Origin: Acanthamoeba lenticulata
Lineage: Eukaryota > Discosea > Longamoebia > Acanthamoebidae
DNA: 64,000 nucleotides
Direction of reading: 5' to 3'
Assembly (NCBI GenBank): GCA_002179805.1
Contig: NAVB01000225.1
Span: forward strand, 1 to 64,000
The notes under the pieces were generated by a model. It searched no databases, had not been told where the DNA came from, and saw only the letters and a list, made by a program, of their open reading frames with translations. Position numbers and translations under genes: made by a program. Positions 61,015 to 64,000 of the stretch are shown piece by piece; the stretch's first letter is position 1; every line of letters starts with the position of its first letter.

Positions 61015-64000
61015 TCAGGCCACAAATTGATAAACCGAACGGTCGTCATCGGCAAACTCGCCCTCGAGGCCGGGCAGATTGACAAAGACGTCGCCCGCCT
61101 CCAAGAGCCGGCGGCACACCTCGACCGCCTCGGGTCGCGACTCCACATGGCCCGTCTGCAGCAACCACTCCACCGCCTGCACACCTGTGCGCCAAAGAAG
61201 CAGCAATCAGCATCGACACATCCGGGGGTGGGGTTGACCGGGTGTTGGATTGAGCGGTTTTTAGTACCCCGGAAGCAGTTCTCGAAGCGCTTGAGGTTAT
61301 GCTTGTGGCTCTTTCGCTCAACGCCCTTCCTCATTTTCTTGCCCAATTTCTTCAACTGCACAAAGAGAAATTGGATAAGGAAATGAAACAAACAAAGCGA
61401 AACCAAGACGAGACGGCGTACGTCAAAGACTCGCTTGGAGATATTAATGGTCTGGCTGCCCTCCTTGTACCCGATGGCGTCGTATGAACGGGACCTTCGA
61501 ATGCCGGAGCCCTGCGCGTAAATCTCGGGTCAAAGAACGAACACGAAAACGAAAACGACATAACAGGGACGGAACCTCTTCGGCGGTCTTGCGCAAGGGG
61601 TTCGTGCTCTTGCGGGGGTTGACGTAGCTTCCGGCCTTGCCCTTGATGGCCTTCTCCTCTCCCTGATTCTCGCTGCCATCGCCGTCGTCGCGACCCTCAC
61701 CCACCCAGTCGCTCCCGTCGTCGTCCTTGGTGTTGTTGATGGCGTCATCGATGCCGCGGACCGGCGTCGGCTCGGCGTCGGCCGAGGCTGTCGACGTGGT
61801 CCTGTCGGTGGTGTTGTCCTCCGGTCTGATGGCCGGCTTGATGCCGCTCGCGTTTCGCCGGTCGCTTTCGCTCTTGGCCGGCTTCACCACCACGGCCGAG
61901 GACGACAAGGCGCTCTCGGAGGGCGACGCGACAACGTACGACGACGAGCCCATCACGGACGGCGACAGCGATGACGACGACGTGGACGACGTGATGTCGC
62001 GTCCGCCGGTGGCGGGGCGCTTCACCGACGAGCCGTCCTTGTCGGCGCTCACGGCCGAGTCCAGCTCACGGCTGTCCTCGAGGTTGTCGGGCTCGGCGCC
62101 TTCGTTTTCCCCGCGGGCCTTCCGCCCCACCGTCGTCCGATTGGCCCGCTTCGACGAGCGCCGCTTCTCCCGCTCGGTGGCCTCGTCGTTGGCTGCCTCG
62201 GCCGCGGCGGTTGTTGTCGCCGCCGCCGCGGTCGTCACCACCCCAGACGCCGATGAGCCGTCGCCGGTCCGGTCCTTCTTCTTGGTGCCCTTGGCGCCCT
62301 TGGAGGTCTTGCTGCTGATGGACGAGGAGGACGTCACGACCTCAGTCTCGTCCTCCTGCTTCTCGCGCTTCTTTCGGTCCTGCTTCGCGCGTTCCTGTTT
62401 GTTGTCGACCTTTTTCTCGTCGGCCTTTTTCGCGGCGGCTTCGTTCTTCTCGTCGCTGGTGGGCGACAGGGGCGCCGAGGGCGAGCCGGGCTCGCTGCCC
62501 GACGAGCGCAGGATGTGGATCGTTCGCCGCTTCTTCTTTCGCTCTTTCCTGTCGTCGCTCGTGCGCAAGGGCGACTCGCCGCCGGTGTTGCTCGTCTCGG
62601 CGTCGTCAGCGGCAGCTTCGTTCTTTTGCTTGCTTCGCTGTCGCGGCTTCGTTCTTTCGCCAGAGGACGCGAAGGAATCTTCGCCACCTTCGTCGTCGAA
62701 CTCGTCGAGCGCCAGGCGCTCGCGGATCTTCTTGGCGTGCTCGCGCTGCTCGGCTTTTATTCGCTCGTCGTAGGCTTTGTAGGTCTCCTTGAGCTCGTCG
62801 CGCTCCTCCATGAGGCTCTTGACCGTGGCCTCGAGCTCCTTGACCCGCCGGTCGGCCTCGCGTCGCTCGCGCGCCATCTGGTCGCGCTCGGCGTCGAGCC
62901 GCGCGCGTTCGGAGTCGAGTCCGCCGCGCTCCTCGTTCTGGCGCGCGAGCTTGACGAGCAGCTGGTGCTTCTCCTCCAGCAGGGCCACGCTCTTGGCCTT
63001 TTCCTTCTCGGCCTCGCCCCGCCAGTAGTCCACCATCTCCCGGTCCTTCTGCAGCCGCGCGATGTCCGCTCGCATCCTGCCCATTGCGAAACGCGCTTAG
63101 AAAACGTTTCGAAATGAATTTTGAAACACAAAAAAAATAAAAATAAAAATAAAAATAAAAATAAAACAAACAAAAACGTACTTTTTTGAGTCCTCGACAA
63201 GGGCAATGAGCTCCTTCTCGATCATTTCCTTGGCCTTCTTCAGGTTCTCCTTCTCCTTCTCGACGTGTTTCCGCTGTTCCTCCTCCCGCTCCTTCTCCTG
63301 CTTGAGCCGTACCACCATCCGCTCAAAGTCCTCGCCTTCCTCCTGCTCTCGTAAAAGATTAAAATTCTATTAATAAATATTGAAGGTACAAAAAGACTTT
63401 TATATTCAAATAAAAATCATGAAAATGAATTTAAAAGGGCTGGGGTCAACGAACGAGGCAGAGGTCGGAGCTGGAGTCGAGCTCACCGCGGTTCTTGAGC
63501 TTCTTGTGCAGGAGTTTGCGCGTGGCCTTCTCCAGCGCCGTGCCCTTGTCGCGGTCCTTCTCCCGCGGGTTGTCCTTGGTCGGCAGCTCAATGAGCTCGC
63601 GCTCGCGCTTCTCCTGCATCTCCTTCTCCTTCAGCTTCTCCTTGCGCTCGCGTTCCTTGCGTTCCTTGTCCCGCTTCTGCTCTTCGGTCTCGATCTCGGG
63701 CACCGTCCACGCCGAAAGCACCTTCTCCAGGTGCTTCAGGTCATCCTGTATTGTAATGCAATGATCAATAAATCCCTTGAAAATGAAAAGAGCGAAGAGC
63801 GTCGCAAAAGAAAGAAAACGACGCGGGGGGGGGGGAAGGAGGAACAAACGTGGAGCTCGGGCGACTGCATCAGAACGCGGATCTTGTCGATGTTGCGATG
63901 AAGGTAGAAATGGATGATGTCGAGCCAGTCGGCCCGCTGCTCGCGATCATCTCGTCGCAAGTGGTCCCCCGAGCCGTGCGAGCTCAACGGCACGGCTGGG
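61015..64000 (-). CDS. Long coiled-coil protein with C-terminal DEP domain (5' end missing)
   Basis: The gene enters from the right edge. Its exons encode WLDIIHFYLHRNIDKIRVLM, then a Lys/Glu-rich coiled coil (KRDKERKERERKEKLKEKEM; LKQEKEREEEQRKHVEKEKE), a long exon at 61570-63085 with more coiled coil (MGRMRADIARLQKDRE) and a disordered Ser/Lys/Glu-rich linker, and last a DEP domain: HKHNLKRFENCFRG, then TGVQAVEWLLQTGHVESRPE, AVEVCRRLLEAGDVFVNLPG and DDRSVYQFVA before the stop at 61015. DEP domains bind membranes or receptors in G-protein and Rho signalling. The N-terminal part outside the window is needed to name the family. GalT ends 127 bases away, convergent. Confidence 0.75.

Noticed and set aside
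61727..62773. Plus-strand frame of 348 codons, Ser/Arg/Leu-rich
   Set aside because: Antisense to the coiled-coil/linker exon of the DEP protein, which has the better codon pattern and flanking splice sites.
63130..63170. AAATA-type simple repeat that might be taken for a centromeric or transposon feature
   Set aside because: It is a short microsatellite inside an intron, of a kind seen in several introns of this window.
1..64000. tRNA, rRNA, CRISPR or intact transposon genes
   Set aside because: A scan by eye found no cloverleaf-like A/B-box pair, rRNA stretch, regular spacer array or transposase/reverse transcriptase motif; a covariance-model search would be decisive for small RNAs.

Overview
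This is a 64-kb piece of a gene-dense, GC-rich eukaryotic nuclear genome. Genes lie on both strands, are often under 300 bases apart, and are cut by many short introns (typically 50-150 bases, donors such as GTGCGT, GTACGT and GTAAGT, acceptors ending CAG). Gene content points to a free-living amoebozoan close to Acanthamoeba: Rac-type GTPase, RhoGEFs with MORN or FYVE modules, PTEN, a C2-RhoGAP-SAM protein, an F-box/ankyrin protein with short tryptophan-rich repeats, kelch, GATA and CRIB proteins. The species assignment is inference. Gene models below come from reading splice sites and conserved motifs by eye, so internal exon edges are approximate.

Left part (1-30 kb): a 3' fragment of an unknown gene, a small secreted Cys-rich protein, a stefin-type cystatin, then a long run of minus-strand signalling genes: WH1-DH-PH-MORN RhoGEF (1.7-6.5 kb), a Rac GTPase fused to a FYVE-like finger (10.7-12.4 kb), PTEN (16.4-19.6 kb), C2-RhoGAP-SAM (21.6-25.1 kb) and DH-PH-FYVE RhoGEF (26.3-30.2 kb). 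Between them sit a RING/C2H2 protein, mitochondrial ribosomal protein mS38, a UbiG-like methyltransferase, an ALKBH8-like AlkB oxygenase and Ran (with a one-base frameshift). One GTPase, two activators, one inactivator and a PIP3 phosphatase within 29 kb, all on one strand, make a striking actin/phosphoinositide signalling neighbourhood.

Middle part (30-44 kb): a TauE/SafE-type membrane transporter, a broken CYP152-like P450, a secreted Cache-domain protein, an F-box/ankyrin protein with an orphan inverted repeat beside it, a ubiquitin-like/E2-like fusion, a clear synapsin homologue, and a large amidohydrolase. Two partial copies of the amidohydrolase lie nearby; one also carries the 3' end of the convergent synapsin gene and is flanked by direct repeats.

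Right part (43-64 kb): peptide deformylase-like and HemW/RSAD1-like proteins, a leucine-rich-repeat protein, a mitochondrial-type PPR protein, a kelch protein, a GATA-finger protein, a CRIB-polyproline-Tudor protein with an acidic tail, a WD40 protein, galactose-1-phosphate uridylyltransferase, and a coiled-coil/DEP protein that runs off the window. No rRNA, tRNA, CRISPR or intact transposon was recognised.
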